NCBI GenBank assembly: GCA_949317995.1
Contig: OX439035.1
Location: forward strand, 3,648,181 to 3,712,180
Length of the DNA: 64,000 nt
Direction of reading: 5' to 3'
Origin: Acholoe squamosa
Lineage: Eukaryota; Annelida; Polychaeta; Phyllodocida; Polynoidae
Part shown: piece after piece, positions 1 to 11,163 of the stretch
Position numbering within the stretch: position 1 is the first letter of the stretch
How the letters are laid out: each line of letters begins with the position of its first letter
Position numbers and translations under genes: made by a program
The notes under the pieces: generated by a model
Databases searched by the model: none
Told to the model about the DNA's origin: nothing
What the model saw: only the letters and a program-made list of their open reading frames with translations

Positions 1-582
1 CAGGAGGAAAGGGAGGGAAATTTAAAATGGACCAATCAGAACACAGAATACTATGTAGTGTGTCACCTTGCGTGAAGTTGTGTCATAATGAGTGAGAGTT
101 GACAGAAGTTGACACAGGTTGATGCATGCTGACAGAGTCTGTTATACCCATATTGGATACATCTACCTACTCAATACAGACCATTTTTACCATCATATTA
201 AAAAGTCCTATTTATTTCCCCTAATCATATGTGACCTAGCTGATCACTAGACATCAAACTTTTTATATTCTGCTAAACCAGGCCCAACAGATGCATAGAT
301 CACATGTAAAATGCAGATAAGTCCAACTCAGTGCTAAGTCCCATAGACAAAACAAATCATCTTTTTTGTCTTATATATGCACCGAATTCCATATTCTTCA
401 GTATCATTATGTTCCTGATTTATGTATATTTCATATCATGTAAGAAAGAAAACGGCTATATGCAACATAATCTATCATATTGACATTCAATCAATTGGCC
501 CATTCTGTAAAGTACAAGCAGTTAGAATTTGTACAGATTCCATAGTCTCTCATTGTGAATTTGAGTCATGCTGAGTGAGAGC
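1..582. other. Gene-free flank with degenerate GAGTGAGAGTTGACA repeats
   Basis: No coding region recognised. Bases about 60-140 belong to the same degenerate minisatellite as 855-1260. The rest is unremarkable AT-rich sequence. Confidence 0.5.
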
Positions 583-853
583 TACTGTAATCTCCCGCGT
601 ATAAGGCGCAGCCCGCGTATAAGGCGCACCTAGAGTTTTGGAAAATTCACAAAAAAACTGAAAAATTCATAACTTTGGTTCTACTGAATGAATTTTCAAA
701 ATTCAAAAAACTATGTGTAGCTTGGACCACCCTGGACCCTCCTGGGCCCCCTTATGTTCTTTTATGACCAAGAGGGCATGTAAGATATCAAAAGAAAGGT
801 CTTGGTGCCCCCCTTGTGGATCCAATGAGAACTATACGCGGGAGATTACGGTA
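583..853. mobile_element. TACCGTAA-family MITE, long-tail subfamily
   Basis: Ends TACTGTAATCTCCCGCGTAT and ...TACGCGGGAGATTACGGTA are inverted repeats bounded by TA. The internal part (CACCTAGAGTTTTGGAAAA, CTTGGTGTCCCCCTTGTGGA-like) is shared with the copies at 56161, 58734 and 61902. It splits the minisatellite on either side. Confidence 0.8.
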
Positions 854-869
854 GCAATTATTGATGCAT

Positions 870-1260
870 GCTGACAATTGTTCAGCAAGTCGTCCCTCAC
901 ATCTTTATGGAAGTGAGTGATTATTTGTCAAGCTGTGTGGGAGTGGGTGACTATTGACACATGTTGGCGTATGCTTTAAGAATAATAATACCCAATCTTC
1001 CCCCACATCTTTATCACAGTGAGTGATTGTTCGTCAAACTGAGTGAAAGTTGACAAGTTTAGACACTTGCAGACGCATGCTCACGTAGTCTCCCCTACCA
1101 TCTGTATCAAAGTGAGTGTTCGTTCGTCAAGCTCAGTGAGACTTGACCAGTATTGACACATGCTGACGAACATTCACCAAAACTTTCCTACCACCATTAT
1201 TGAAGTAAGTGATGGTTTGTCAAGCTGAGTGAGAGTTGACTCAGTATGACACAAGACAAC
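870..1260. repeat. Degenerate minisatellite, about 95-110 bp period
   Basis: Four units aligned on GTGAGTGATTnTTnGTCAAGCTG at about 911, 1020, 1111 and 1207, each followed by a GTTGACA-type stretch and an ACATGCTGAC-type stretch. Confidence 0.6.
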
Positions 1261-1488
1261 ACAGTTGGTTGTCACACAAAAGTTATCGCACATCATCACT
1301 CACCATGACTCATCTTCACTCAGATTTACTGGGATATGACCACTCCCTTAGCGGGAATCCGGAATTTGGCGCGCATTTGGCGCCACCGCATAAAGGAATC
1401 CCACGTGACGTCACACCGCGTCACGGCGGCCATATTGGAAATACAGGGACTCCCCCCCCACCCACATGAAAGCACTGTTTACTGTAGC

Positions 1489-1650
1489 AGGGCTGTCAAG
1501 TCTCACGCCCTGGGCGTGAGACTCACGCATTTTGACACTTTCTCACGTTCTCACGCATAGACAAAGCATTCTCACGCATTCCTGGCATTTTGAGCTTTCC
1601 AAAACTGAAAGAATTTTTCAAATATTCCAACTAGAAGCAAAGTTATGAGT
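1489..1650. repeat. Interspersed repeat rich in CTCACGC, inverted copy at 24745-24910
   Basis: TCTCACGCCCTGGGCGTGAG palindrome followed by TTCTCACGCA repeats and TTCCAACTAGAAGCAAAGTT. Nearly the same 160 bp occurs in reverse at 24745-24910. Confidence 0.75.
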
Positions 1651-1663
1651 AGTTGGATCGGCG

Positions 1664-3260
1664 CCATGTTGGAAATACCAAACGTAAACAATGCCACTCC
1701 CCCTCACTGCACTGCAGTTAAGCAGCCTGAAATGGCTCAACATTTTTGCAAATAACTTCTGAACAAAATGTCTCCCATACTATCCAGGGGTATGCTTAGA
1801 AAGCCCAGACATTGGGGAATCTGCGGATATCCAAACATCTGATTTCTGATGAGTATGATGGATGTAGGAATAGTTTTTCTCAGGTTTTCCATTTTTCGGA
1901 AATGCCTGTCACTGTCACTAGTGTCAGTGCATGGGTAAATGAGAAAGTTAATTTCCCTTGGCCACATTCTTAGCCCCATAACTTAGGGAGTGATCATTTT
2001 TCAACAACAGGGGGGGGGGCGGTGGGTTTGAGGGGGTCAGAATTTTTTCAACCCCTTGACAGGGGGGGCAGAATTTTTTCAATACCTCTGATGGGGGGGG
2101 TCAAAATAATTTCACCTGTTTTCAGTGGAAAACCCCGCGCGTTTCTATAGGCTAAAGGGGACGTCCGCGCGCGATTTTTGTCCATTATAGGGGGGGGTCG
2201 AAAAAATTTTTCCCCCTCAAGGGGGGGGTCGAAATTTTTTTCGCGCGTCCGCGCGCAAACCCACCAGCCCCCCCCCTGTTGTTAAAAAATGATCACTCCC
2301 TTAGAACAAAACTTCCACCAGGCTATTCCATGATATGACAGGAAAAATATTGGGGGATCCATGTAATGAATTTTTGAAGGTCCTGGATGATTAAGGAATC
2401 AATTCTTTTAGGATTGTCATTTTCGGAAATAGTTGTCAGTGCATGGGCAAATCAGAGAGTAAGAAAGGGGCTGTATTTTCCCTGATCACATTCTTCTTGA
2501 CCCCACAATTTTAGAATAAAACTTCCCCACATTATTTGATGGTATCAGTAAGGAGATATAGACCCTTTTAAGTGGGCTAGGGAAGCCCACAGTTTTATAG
2601 GGCAAGATCCAAGACCTTGTAGGCATAGCAGCCCCTTCATTCACATACCTACCTAATTTCCTGAGGAAATTTTGAAAGTTTTGATATCCAAATATGCATT
2701 CTGGTGACTTCTGGAAATCACCTCATAACTTAGTCACAGATCAGAGCCCCTAATGACACTACGTTTTAGGGTCTCAGTGATCCCTCAGGACCCTCTAAAA
2801 TTGACCCCACAATTATTTTGACCCCCCCATCAGAGGTATTGAAAAAATTCTGCCCCCCCCCTGTCAAGGGGTTGAAAAAATTCTGACCCCCTCAAACCCA
2901 CCGGCCCCCCCCCCTGTTGTTGAAAAATGATCACTCCCTAAGTTATGGGGCTAAGAATGTGGCCAAGGGAAATTAACTTTCTCATTTACCCATGCACTGA
3001 CACTAGTGACAGTGACAGGCATTTCCGAAAAATGGAAAACCTGAGAAAAACTATTCCTACATCCATCATTCTCATCAGAAATCAGATGTTTGGATATCCG
3101 CAGATTCCCCAATGTCTGGGCTTTCTAAGCATACCCCTGGATAGTATGGGAGACATTTTGTTCAGAAGTTATTTGCAAAAATGTTGAGCCATTTCAGGCT
3201 GCTTAACTGCAGTGCAGTGAGGGGGAGTGGCATTGTTTACGTTTGGTATTTCCAACATGG
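1664..3260. repeat. Large inverted repeat, arms about 440 bp, spacer about 700 bp
   Basis: The left arm (about 1664-2107) starts CGGCGCCATGTTGGAAATACC. The right arm (about 2815-3260) ends GGTATTTCCAACATGGCCGCCG. Each arm contains the same 80-codon open frame (1979-1737 minus, 2945-3187 plus) with identical translation and only about one base difference noticed. Nothing like a protein family is seen in it; the identity reflects arm similarity. The spacer includes a 40-bp piece of the SINE head (2550-2590) and the right half of a poly-G palindromic element. Confidence 0.8.
1984..2302. mobile_element. Poly-G palindromic element (GAGTGRTCATT family)
   Basis: Begins TAGGGAGTGATCATTTTTCA and ends TGATCACTCCCTTA, with CAACAGGGGGGG and CCCCCCCTGTTG inside. 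Related elements at 5057-5371, 14077-14260, 17126-17290, 17716-17840, 34545-34855 and 37581-37813. Confidence 0.65.
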
Positions 3261-3261
3261 C

Positions 3262-4580
3262 CGCCGGCGCTATATAGGTCACGCGGTGGGCACGGTCTAT
3301 TCGGACGTTGCGCATATCCCATAATGCCCTGCGCGAGGAGGGTGCGCGCCGTCATGACGGCGCGCCAAAAACAACAACAAACAGCTGGAAGGTGCCAGAT
3401 ACGTAGGTGTTTTCTGTTTCCCTTGTCGGCAATTTTTTTTAAAAAGTTGAGGAATGGGTGTCATCTGAACGCCCTGATACTCAGGATCTTAGAAATCCAC
3501 ACAAGTTTTCATGACAGTCAGTGGTTACTTTGTAAACAGCAAAAGCCTACTGCGTTAGTTGGACAACCCAACGCAAATCAATGTGTTTTGAGTTGGGCTG
3601 CACTGTAGTGTCAGTCTGTGAGTCTACCAAAGAGGAGGTAATACCGATTACAGCATGTCCTAGCGGTCGTCATCAGAACTAGGCCAAATCCCACATTGTC
3701 GCCCAACCGTTCACGGACGGAATGCTTTAATAGTGTAATACAATGTCAATGGGAGTAGGCCTATGTTCACAGATATATTTCTAAAATAAAACATGAGTCT
3801 CTTCAAGTCTCTAGGAATGAATTGAGTGCATAAAATCCCAGTGTATTGAGTCTTTAACATCAAATAATTTTACTTTGCCATATCTTTGTATAAACTTGAC
3901 TTTGGAATGGCTAATTAGTGGATTTTAGAGAAGCCATTTTTGTGACTGACAAAACACTGCTTTCATATTATTTAGGCATTGTCAGTGACATGATAAGTCT
4001 TAGACATATGGTGGGAATGGTTGATAACATGGCTGCAATCATATAAACTTTGCATGGTTTTTGCCTTTGTCAATACCATTGGAATTTATCAGGGACACAG
4101 CAATGTCCGTTACCGCGTGAGCGCCATGTTTACATACTGAGACGCAAACAATCCCGAGACGCTTTGCAGCGCCGGTTCAACCTCCTCTTAGTCTACCATA
4201 GAGGGATTGCCGGTTGTCGCGCATGCGCGAGTTCCACCAGAGTTCCGGTCCCCGGCGCAGCTGTGAAAGCACTGCAATATAAACTTGAATTTATGCTATA
4301 TCTAGATAATAGGGAGAGGTTTAAGTGTGGCATTTTTATTATTATTATTCATTCCTGAGTACAAAAAGCTATGGATGTTTGCTGGAAATTCACTAAATCC
4401 ATGTGGATTGAGTGTCAATTGTGTTGTGCTTCAACCTGTGCCAAGGAAGCCACTCTACTCCCCACAGACCATCTTTGACCCCTCCCTCCCCCCCTTGTCA
4501 CGTTTTTTTTTGCCAATTTTCGATATTATTTTGGAATGTTGACTTACCATATAGAAAATTAATTCCGTCATTCCAGGCCA
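3262..4580. other. Gene-free stretch with a CpG/NRF1-like motif
   Basis: No coding region supported. The 121-codon frame at 3243-3608 has no recognisable domain. CGCGCATGCGCGAG at about 4219 resembles the motif module at 12725-12860 and 25072-25195. Confidence 0.4.
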
Positions 4581-5056
4581 ATCCCCCCTCCTGCATGACA
4601 TCATTTGTACCCCCTTGTGCATAGACATACTGGTGAGCTACCCAGGTAATAGGCCTCCAAAACCATAGGGTCCAATGACTTTCTAATAATATGATGATCT
4701 AAATGAAATTTTGAAAGGTCATTTTTTAACAAAACGGGGTTGGCGAAATTCCACACGTGCATGGCGAAATGTTTTCCGCCCCCCCTCATTACATGTACAC
4801 CAGGGGGGGTGAAGCTGGTGGGTTTGAGGGGGGGGTGGAACATTTTCAGACCCCTCCCGAGGGGGGGGCTAAAAAAATTTTGACTGCTGTCGAGGGCGGG
4901 GGCATAAAACATTTTGACGGCTTTTGGTCGGCAAACATCAACATTGGCAAATGGTCGACCAGCCAACGTCAGGCCAATGTTGGCATTTGGTTGGCACTGT
5001 CGGGCCTACGTAGGCAGGATGGGCAGCCTATGTAAAGGCGATGGTTGGGCCAACGT

Positions 5057-5371
5057 TAGGGAGTGGTCATTATTTATCAACAGGGGGGTGGTGGGTTTTC
5101 GCGTGGACGCGTGGACGCGTAGAAATTTTTTACGCCCCCGCCCTCGACAGCAGTCAAAATTTTTTTGCGCCCCCCCCCGTGCCGGAGGTGTGGAGAGTTT
5201 TCACGCCCCTCTTTGATCTATAGTAGCGCGAGGGCTTTTTTGCTAAAAAGCATAAAAGGGGGGACGGAAAAATTTCAGACCCCTCGGAGGGGGGGAGACG
5301 GAAAAAAATTTCGCCGCGCATGTGCGGAATTTCACCGACCCCCCCCCCTTTTAAAAAATGACCAATCCCTA
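5057..5371. mobile_element. Poly-G palindromic element
   Basis: Begins TAGGGAGTGGTCATTATTTA and ends AAAATGACCAATCCCTA, with an interior of GCCCCC and AAATTTTTT runs, typical of this family. Confidence 0.65.
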
Positions 5372-5580
5372 AAAACATTAACCACACACACTGACACAAG
5401 CTGAGAGAGGGATCCTCGGATGAGAGAGAGTGGCTTCATTGAATGTGGTACCTGAGGTGTGGGTCCAATATTATGATGCAACATATTCATCTTCGGTTAA
5501 TATTGGTCTCTCTAAAATTCAAACATCAGATGAAATTTATTTTAGACATTCTATGAGAGACCATACCCTATGGTTTTGGA

Positions 5581-5764
5581 GGCCTATTGATTGATTGATT
5601 TGTGTTTTACAGCACTTTAGCGGCACTAAGTGGCTATCCCGTGCTTCACAGGTTGATGATTTAACAGAGGAATGTGTCAGTGCCCGCGCATATGTGCACC
5701 ACACACATCCTGAGGGGATAGGAAAGAGGAGATATAGACCCTTTTAAGTGGGCTAGGGAAGCCC
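5581..5764 (-). mobile_element. SINE, shared-head family, (AATC)n-tail version
   Basis: On the - strand it reads GGCTTCCCTAGCCCACTT..., GGATGTGTGTGGTGCACATA, then a tail ending in AATC/GATT repeats. It is flanked by the 11-bp duplication GGAGGCCTATT (about 5569-5579 and 5765-5775). The first ~110 bp match the copies at 44290 and 49713, but the 3' part is entirely different. Confidence 0.8.
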
Positions 5765-5919
5765 GTTGGAGGCCTATTACCTGGGTAGCTCACCAGTATG
5801 TCTATGCACAAGGGGGTAAAAATGATGTCATGCAGGAGGGGGGATTTTGGACATCCCTAGTGGTCCTCATAGGGAATGCACCATTGGCAGTGAACTTAGT
5901 AAGGTTATTGTATTTATGT

Positions 5920-6190
5920 CCATCCCACCCCTACTGTAACCCAGGTACACATCCCACCCCTACTGTACCCCAGGTACACATTACACCCCTACTGTACCCC
6001 AGGTACACATTTCACCCCTACTATACCCCAGGTACACATCCCACCCCTATACTGTACCCCAGGTACATATCCCGTCCCTACTGTACCCCAGGTACACATC
6101 CCACCCCTACTGTGCCCCAGGTACACATTACACCCCTACTGTACCCCAGGTACACATCCCACCCTTACTGTACGCCAGGTACACAGGTAC
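5920..6190. repeat. 29-bp minisatellite
   Basis: About nine copies of CCCACCCCTACTGTACCCCA plus GGTACACAT. It is open in several frames only because 29 bp cycles frames without stops. Confidence 0.85.
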
Positions 6191-6425
6191 CCTCCACCAA
6201 CCCTGCGTGAGTCCCGGACCCTCCGCCAACCCCGCCTGTGAGTCCCGCACCCTCCGCCAACCCCGCCTGTGAGTCCCGCACCCTCCACCAACCCCGCCTG
6301 TGAGTCCCACACCCTCCGCCAACCCCGCATGGGAGTCCCGCACCCTCCGCCAACCCCGCATGGGAGTCCTGCACCCTCTGCCAACCCTGCATGTGAGTCC
6401 CGCACCCTCCGCCTACCCTGCATGT
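6190..6425. repeat. 31-bp GC-rich minisatellite
   Basis: Unit TGAGTCCCGCACCCTCCGCC plus AACCCCGCCTG, period 31 measured between successive AGTCCCGCA. Further arrays at 8020-8140, 11878-12165 (reverse) and 20155-20310. The repeated Ser-Pro-Ala-Pro and Gly-Val-Gly-Gly frames over it are not genes. Confidence 0.85.
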
Positions 6426-8137
6426 TAAGCCACAGACATGAATTACATGATCAAGAAGTGCAACGAATATACAGCCATCAAAACATTAAAATTCAAGTTT
6501 CTAGATGTGTCCAAATTTCTGGCAGCTGGTTGGCCCAATGTTGCCAAATGTTTGTGTGCTACCTGGGTAGACGTAAGTAGGTCACCTCACCCAAAGCAGG
6601 TAAAAAATGTTCGGACACATTGTCCCGACCCTCCCAGATGATTTACTTGGACACTTGACCCATTGGAACCCCCCCCCCCTTCCCGCCAGACATAGAAGTC
6701 TAGACCTACCATAGAAAGGAAAATGGTTTAAAATCCGTTTTCTCTTGATTTTGCTGAAAAATTACCATCGCCAAACCTACATATACACTCTATGTGTATC
6801 TCCAATCCTGGGGGGTGCACATTCCAAAAAGTCCTCCCACTCTCCTCCCCCGCCCCTCCCCACCAAATTTGGCCATCCCCAACATCCCTCCATTATATCA
6901 TTTCCCTGTGCCCCCATACCATGATAGGCCTACTGCCCTTATCTTGCACCCCTCTGTTACACCATTCCCCTGGGCCCCTGTACCATGATAGGCCTACTGC
7001 CCCACCTCACTCCCTTCTGTTACACCATTCCCCTGTGCCCCTGGACCATGATAGGCCTACTACTCCGAGATACACTTCCCCATCCCCCTGTGCCATTCTA
7101 GGCCTACTCGGACTCGTATACATGTAATATGCCATTTCAAATGACACAGCACCCTGTTAGGCTTCCTGCCCCATCATGAACCCATCCGAGACTCCTTCCC
7201 CCATATTTTCTATGTTATTGATGGATATGATAATCCATCTCTATACAGTTTCCAGCCCTGTGTTGAACCCATTAAAATTTTTGTCAGAAATTCCCCTCCA
7301 AGAAATCCTAGAGTATGCCCTAGGTACCCTCAGCATTAACGTGTATATTATATATGCAGTAACACCCTAAACAACTGTATTCCTGTAGCAGTCCCTAATA
7401 TCTAGGTTCGTAACCTAGGCTGGCCAAATGGATATGTTATTCAACATATTCAACTACTATCTGACAGGACAATATGGGCCAGTGTCCTGATTAGGAACTG
7501 CTGGGAATACAAGTGCAATGAAGTCAAAGTATAATGATATTGGTTCACATACATAAGCAAATGTCAATGACCATGGAATAGTTTTGCATCGTATTCACCA
7601 GTATGAGCATCCTAAATTGTCACATGGAAAAACCATTTGCCTAGTGAATGGAATTTTGAGCATTTCAGACCGAAGTAAACCTTTGCTACTTTAACACATG
7701 GGATCCCCCCCCAATGGTTTACTGCATAATGTATAATATATTTACTCCTTTTTATTGCACTACAATAAAAAAAAAAAATTTATTGCAGTACAGATGGGTA
7801 TCAAGAACTGAACAGGCTCTGGAGTTGGAAGGGGAGTCTGGAGCAGCAGCAGCCACGTTCCAGCACAGGTTGTGCCAATCATCCCCTCGCTCCCCTCGAC
7901 AGCTTTTATCGACACACCTGGAAGGAGTACCTGTGATGACGGCACCCCATGAGGACGGGGAGAGTCTAGCCTCTACAGTCTGTACACAACAAGATAAGAA
8001 GCCCCTAGTTGACATCATCCCTGCGTGAGTCCCGGACCCTCTGCCAACCCTGCCTGTGAGTCCCGCACCCTGCGCCAACCCCGCCTGTGAGTCCCGCACC
8101 CTCCACCAACCCCGCCCGTGAGTCCCGCACCCTCAGC
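6190..8137 (+). repeat. Composite repeat, copy 1 (reference orientation)
   Basis: In order: 31-bp GC-rich minisatellite (6190-6425); a module starting CACAGACATGAATTACATGA and containing TAGACGTAAGTAGGTCACCT; the GCCTACTGCCC cluster (6890-7070); AGCATTAACGTGTATATTAT (about 7335); a unique part to 7790; then a stretch (7790-8025) open on the - strand in both full copies; then the 31-bp minisatellite again. Inverted copies at 9575-12165 and 21935-23400, partial direct copy at 20155-20690. It is free of the insertions found in copies 2 and 3, so it serves as the empty site for them. Confidence 0.75.
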
Positions 8138-8540
8138 CTTGGAGTCACACTAGATTTTTTTTACATAGTATAAGGGGGAGGAGTCCACCGACACATCGTT
8201 TTAGGGGGGTGAAGCCTAAACGGGTAAAACAAAAATAAAGCATTTTCATGTCTGGCCGAATCAGTCATTTCCATATACTTTCAATGCTAAAGTAGGTCTA
8301 TGACGACCAAAACTAAATCTCCTATAAAAAATAAGTCCTCCTTATCTCAAGTTGAATACGAGAGCCCCATAGGCTTAACCAAGAAACTCTGTATCACACC
8401 CCAGAGTGCGATAACCCTTCCCCGTATCACACTCCCTGGGAAAACATCCAAAACGGTCAAATAACTGATGATAAAATCATTTCTAATGCCAAATAAATCG
8501 AAATTTTGAACATATCTGACTAAATTAACTTGAGATAAAT

Positions 8541-8614
8541 ACAAAGGAGCACTTGAATTGGTCAGCACTGAGGGTTATCACCCTCAGTGCTGACCAATTC
8601 TCGTGCACCTTTGT
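8541..8614. repeat. Near-perfect 35-bp hairpin with 4-base loop
   Basis: AATTGGTCAGCACTGAGGGT, loop TATC, then its exact reverse complement. Pairing extends outward through GCAC and ACAAAGG with a few mismatches. Confidence 0.8.
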
Positions 8615-8774
8615 CTATATATTTTTTAATGGGAGTATGATGGCAAAGAAGTAAAATAACTCAAGTTTATTATGTATTAACCTCAGTGCTGAGAATTTAG
8701 GCCTAAGCCCCCAATACAAAAATTTAGAGATTTGACCAGGTGCGCCTTATAGCTGTTTCCCTCTATATTCTATA

Positions 8775-8950
8775 CAGTCAGCCCTCACTTCCTCGACCCT
8801 TTAGTTCCTCAGATCCCTCACTACCTCAGACAAAAATTTTGCACATTTCTCTATGTGTTCTATTATATTTGGACTTGAATTCTCGAATATTTTGCTTCCT
8901 CAGATATTTTTCCTTGCATTTTCCAAATTCGAGGAAGCAAGGGCTGACTG
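8775..8950. mobile_element. MITE with pogo/Tigger-like ends
   Basis: CAGTCAGCCCTCACTTCCTC at the left and GAGGAAGCAAGGGCTGACTG at the right, flanked by TA on both sides. TA duplication and a CAGT... terminus fit the Tc1/mariner-pogo group. Confidence 0.75.
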
Positions 8951-9261
8951 TAGTATAATAAGCTGAACAAAGCGAAAACTCAAGCATTTATACTGACCCT
9001 AATATTTCAAATTTTTTAATGAAATCCCAGTATGTGTATCTACAATATGTCTACTTTGTCCCCAAAAAGGGGGGGGGGAATTTAGGAAGCCCTAAATATG
9101 TAAAATCTAAAAAAAAGCAAATTGATGTCAGGTCTACTACCGGTAAAGTCCCCATAGACTTATCATTAAGTGAACAAACCTAAAACTCAAAAATGCCTCC
9201 TGGACTTAATAATTCGAACTTCCTCATGGGACCAATGCCATAAATTAGTTGAGTGTCTTTA

Positions 9262-9560
9262 CTTTTTAGCCTCCTAAACATTTTTAGGGGGGTGAAGCCT
9301 AAACAGGTAAAACAAAAATAAAGCATTCTGACATCTGGCTGAATCAGTCATTTTCATTTTCCGTAATCTCCCGCGTATAAGCGAACCCCGCCTATAAGGT
9401 GCACCTAGAGTTTAGAGATTTGACCAGAAAAGTAATAAATTCATAACTTTTGGTCTACTGAATGGAAAAAAAGCATCTTGGTGTCTGGCCGTATCAGTGA
9501 TTTCCCTATACGTTCAATGCTAAAATTGACCTATGTCGACCAAAACTAAAAGGCTAATAA
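9262..9560. repeat. Interspersed repeat related to 8190-8330, with a partial TACCGTAA MITE
   Basis: TTTTAGGGGGGTGAAGCCTA and TAAAACAAAAATAAAGCATT occur in both places. 9360-9470 is a left-end fragment of the TACCGTAA family. Confidence 0.6.
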
Positions 9561-9902
9561 AAGATTAACCCCTGAATATCGATGCAAAACTATTCCATGG
9601 TCATTGACATTTGCTTATGTATGTGAACCAATATCATTATACTTTGACTTCATTGCACTTGCATTCCCAGCAGTTCCTAATCAGGACACTGGCCCATATT
9701 GTCCTGTCAGATAGTAGTTGAATATGTTGAATAACATATCCACTTGGCCAGCCTAGGTTACGAACCTAGATATTAGGGACTGCTACAGGAATACAGTTGT
9801 TTAGGGTGTTACTGCATATATAATATACATGTTAATGCTGAGGGTACCTAGGGCATACTCTAGGATTTCTTGGAGAGGAATTTCTGACAAAAATTTTAAT
9901 GG

Positions 9903-10277
9903 TGTAAAGGTACGTTTTATACTTAACCATAGCGTTGGGTACCATCTGGCGTGGCGGGTGAGTCGAGTCGTTGGATGTTCCTCAGGTTCCGGATAGGTGG
10001 CAGCACCGATCCGGGTCTGTGGGGACATCTGACGGCGAACACCTAGGTTCTTATATAAAGACCAGGACTCAGCCGCTACGCCAGAGGCCCTTCTGGCCTC
10101 CGATCATGTAAGACCATTTTCTAATAGCTAATAGCTGCCCTATCACCAACTACCGGGTAGCCATGAGTGTGTTTATAATAAACTATCCGTTGGCATACAC
10201 TTGAATCACCGTCTTACTCTTTCTTTCCCGAATAGTAAGGCCCGAACCACCAGGTCCGTAAGAATAAAACCATTACA
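9903..10277. mobile_element. Solo LTR, 375 bp, 4-bp target duplication
   Basis: Starts TGTAAAGG and ends CCATTACA (TG...CA with TGTAA/TTACA inverted ends). ATGG lies on both sides (9899-9902 and 10278-10281) where copy 3 has a single ATGG. The interior has TTATATAAAG and AATAAA-type signals in LTR order on the + strand. Confidence 0.8.
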
Positions 10278-10581
10278 ATGGGTTTAACCCAGGGCTGGAA
10301 ACCATATAGAGATGGATTATCATATCCATCAATAATATAGAAAATATGGGGGAAGGAGTCTCGGATGGGTTCATGATGGGGCAGGAAGTCTAACAGGGTG
10401 CTGTGTAATTTGAAATGGCATATTACATGTATACGAGTCCGAGTAGGCCTAGAATGGCACAGGGGGATGGGGAAGTGTATCTCGGAGTAGTAGGCCTATC
10501 ATGGTCCAGGGGCACAGGGGAATGGTGTAACAGAAGGGAGTGAGATGGGGCAGTAGGCCTATCATGGTCCAGGGGCCCAGG

Positions 10582-11163
10582 CGTACTGTTCACAGCACCA
10601 CCCTCTCCTGGAGTGCGTCACTGTCTTAGTGTCGGCCATGGCGTACAACTGTACGCATATCCTTACGCGGTGATAAGGCAGAGTGCTTTGGTCATGTATA
10701 CTGCTGCAAGATATAGTACGCTGTATTTCCATCCTAAAACTCATCAAAACACTTGAGTATTTATACATTTGAGTATAGGATTGAACTTAAGGCCCAAATA
10801 CAATGAATCCTTTCATTGCATTACCATCATTTTAGAGGAAAAAAAAATATTTGCCAACACTGTCAGTCACTGCTCTCCCAACCTCATCGCCTATAGAAAA
10901 CCATTGTTTTGGTCTGGAAGAAAATAAGTGCTACGAAGGTATAAATATAGTTATCCTCTAGTCATTTGCAAAATATTACAACGTATCTTTGATTAGATTA
11001 TCAGATATTTAGTCTCAAACTTTAATGTAGTGCACAGGGTAAGGCATCATCGCGGCCATGACAGGGTGTTGACATACTTCACTTTCATTGGTCAGTTTAG
11101 ACTTCCCAGGGGTGCACAGCTTCAGAGACGCATTCTACGTAATGTGGAGCTGATGTCAGAACG
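10582..11163. mobile_element. DNA-transposon-like insert with about 9-bp target duplication
   Basis: GGGCCCAGG flanks both sides (10573-10581, 11164-11172). Copy 3 has it once in GGGGCCCAGGGGAATGG. Termini CGTACTG and CAGAACG are imperfect inverted repeats. The duplication length suggests a Mutator-like (9 bp) or hAT-like (8 bp) source. No transposase frame is present, so it is non-autonomous. Confidence 0.6.

Larger units (their letters stand above)
4580..5845. mobile_element. Palindromic composite element with a SINE inserted in its right arm
   Basis: The left arm (about 4590-4671) contains CCCAGGTAATAGGCCTCCAA. The right arm is its reverse complement, interrupted at 5570-5764 by the SINE and resuming GGAGGCCTATTACCTGGG. 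The interior holds two poly-G palindromic elements. The uninterrupted left arm serves as the empty site. Confidence 0.7.

Noticed and set aside
3243-3608. 121-codon frame in a CpG-rich stretch
   Set aside because: No domain, no homology recognised, begins inside a repeat arm.
6128-6423. Several overlapping frames encoding Gly-Val-Gly-Gly or Ser-Pro-Ala-Pro repeats
   Set aside because: They translate a 31-bp minisatellite. The same unit is open in several frames on both strands, with no start context or conserved domain.
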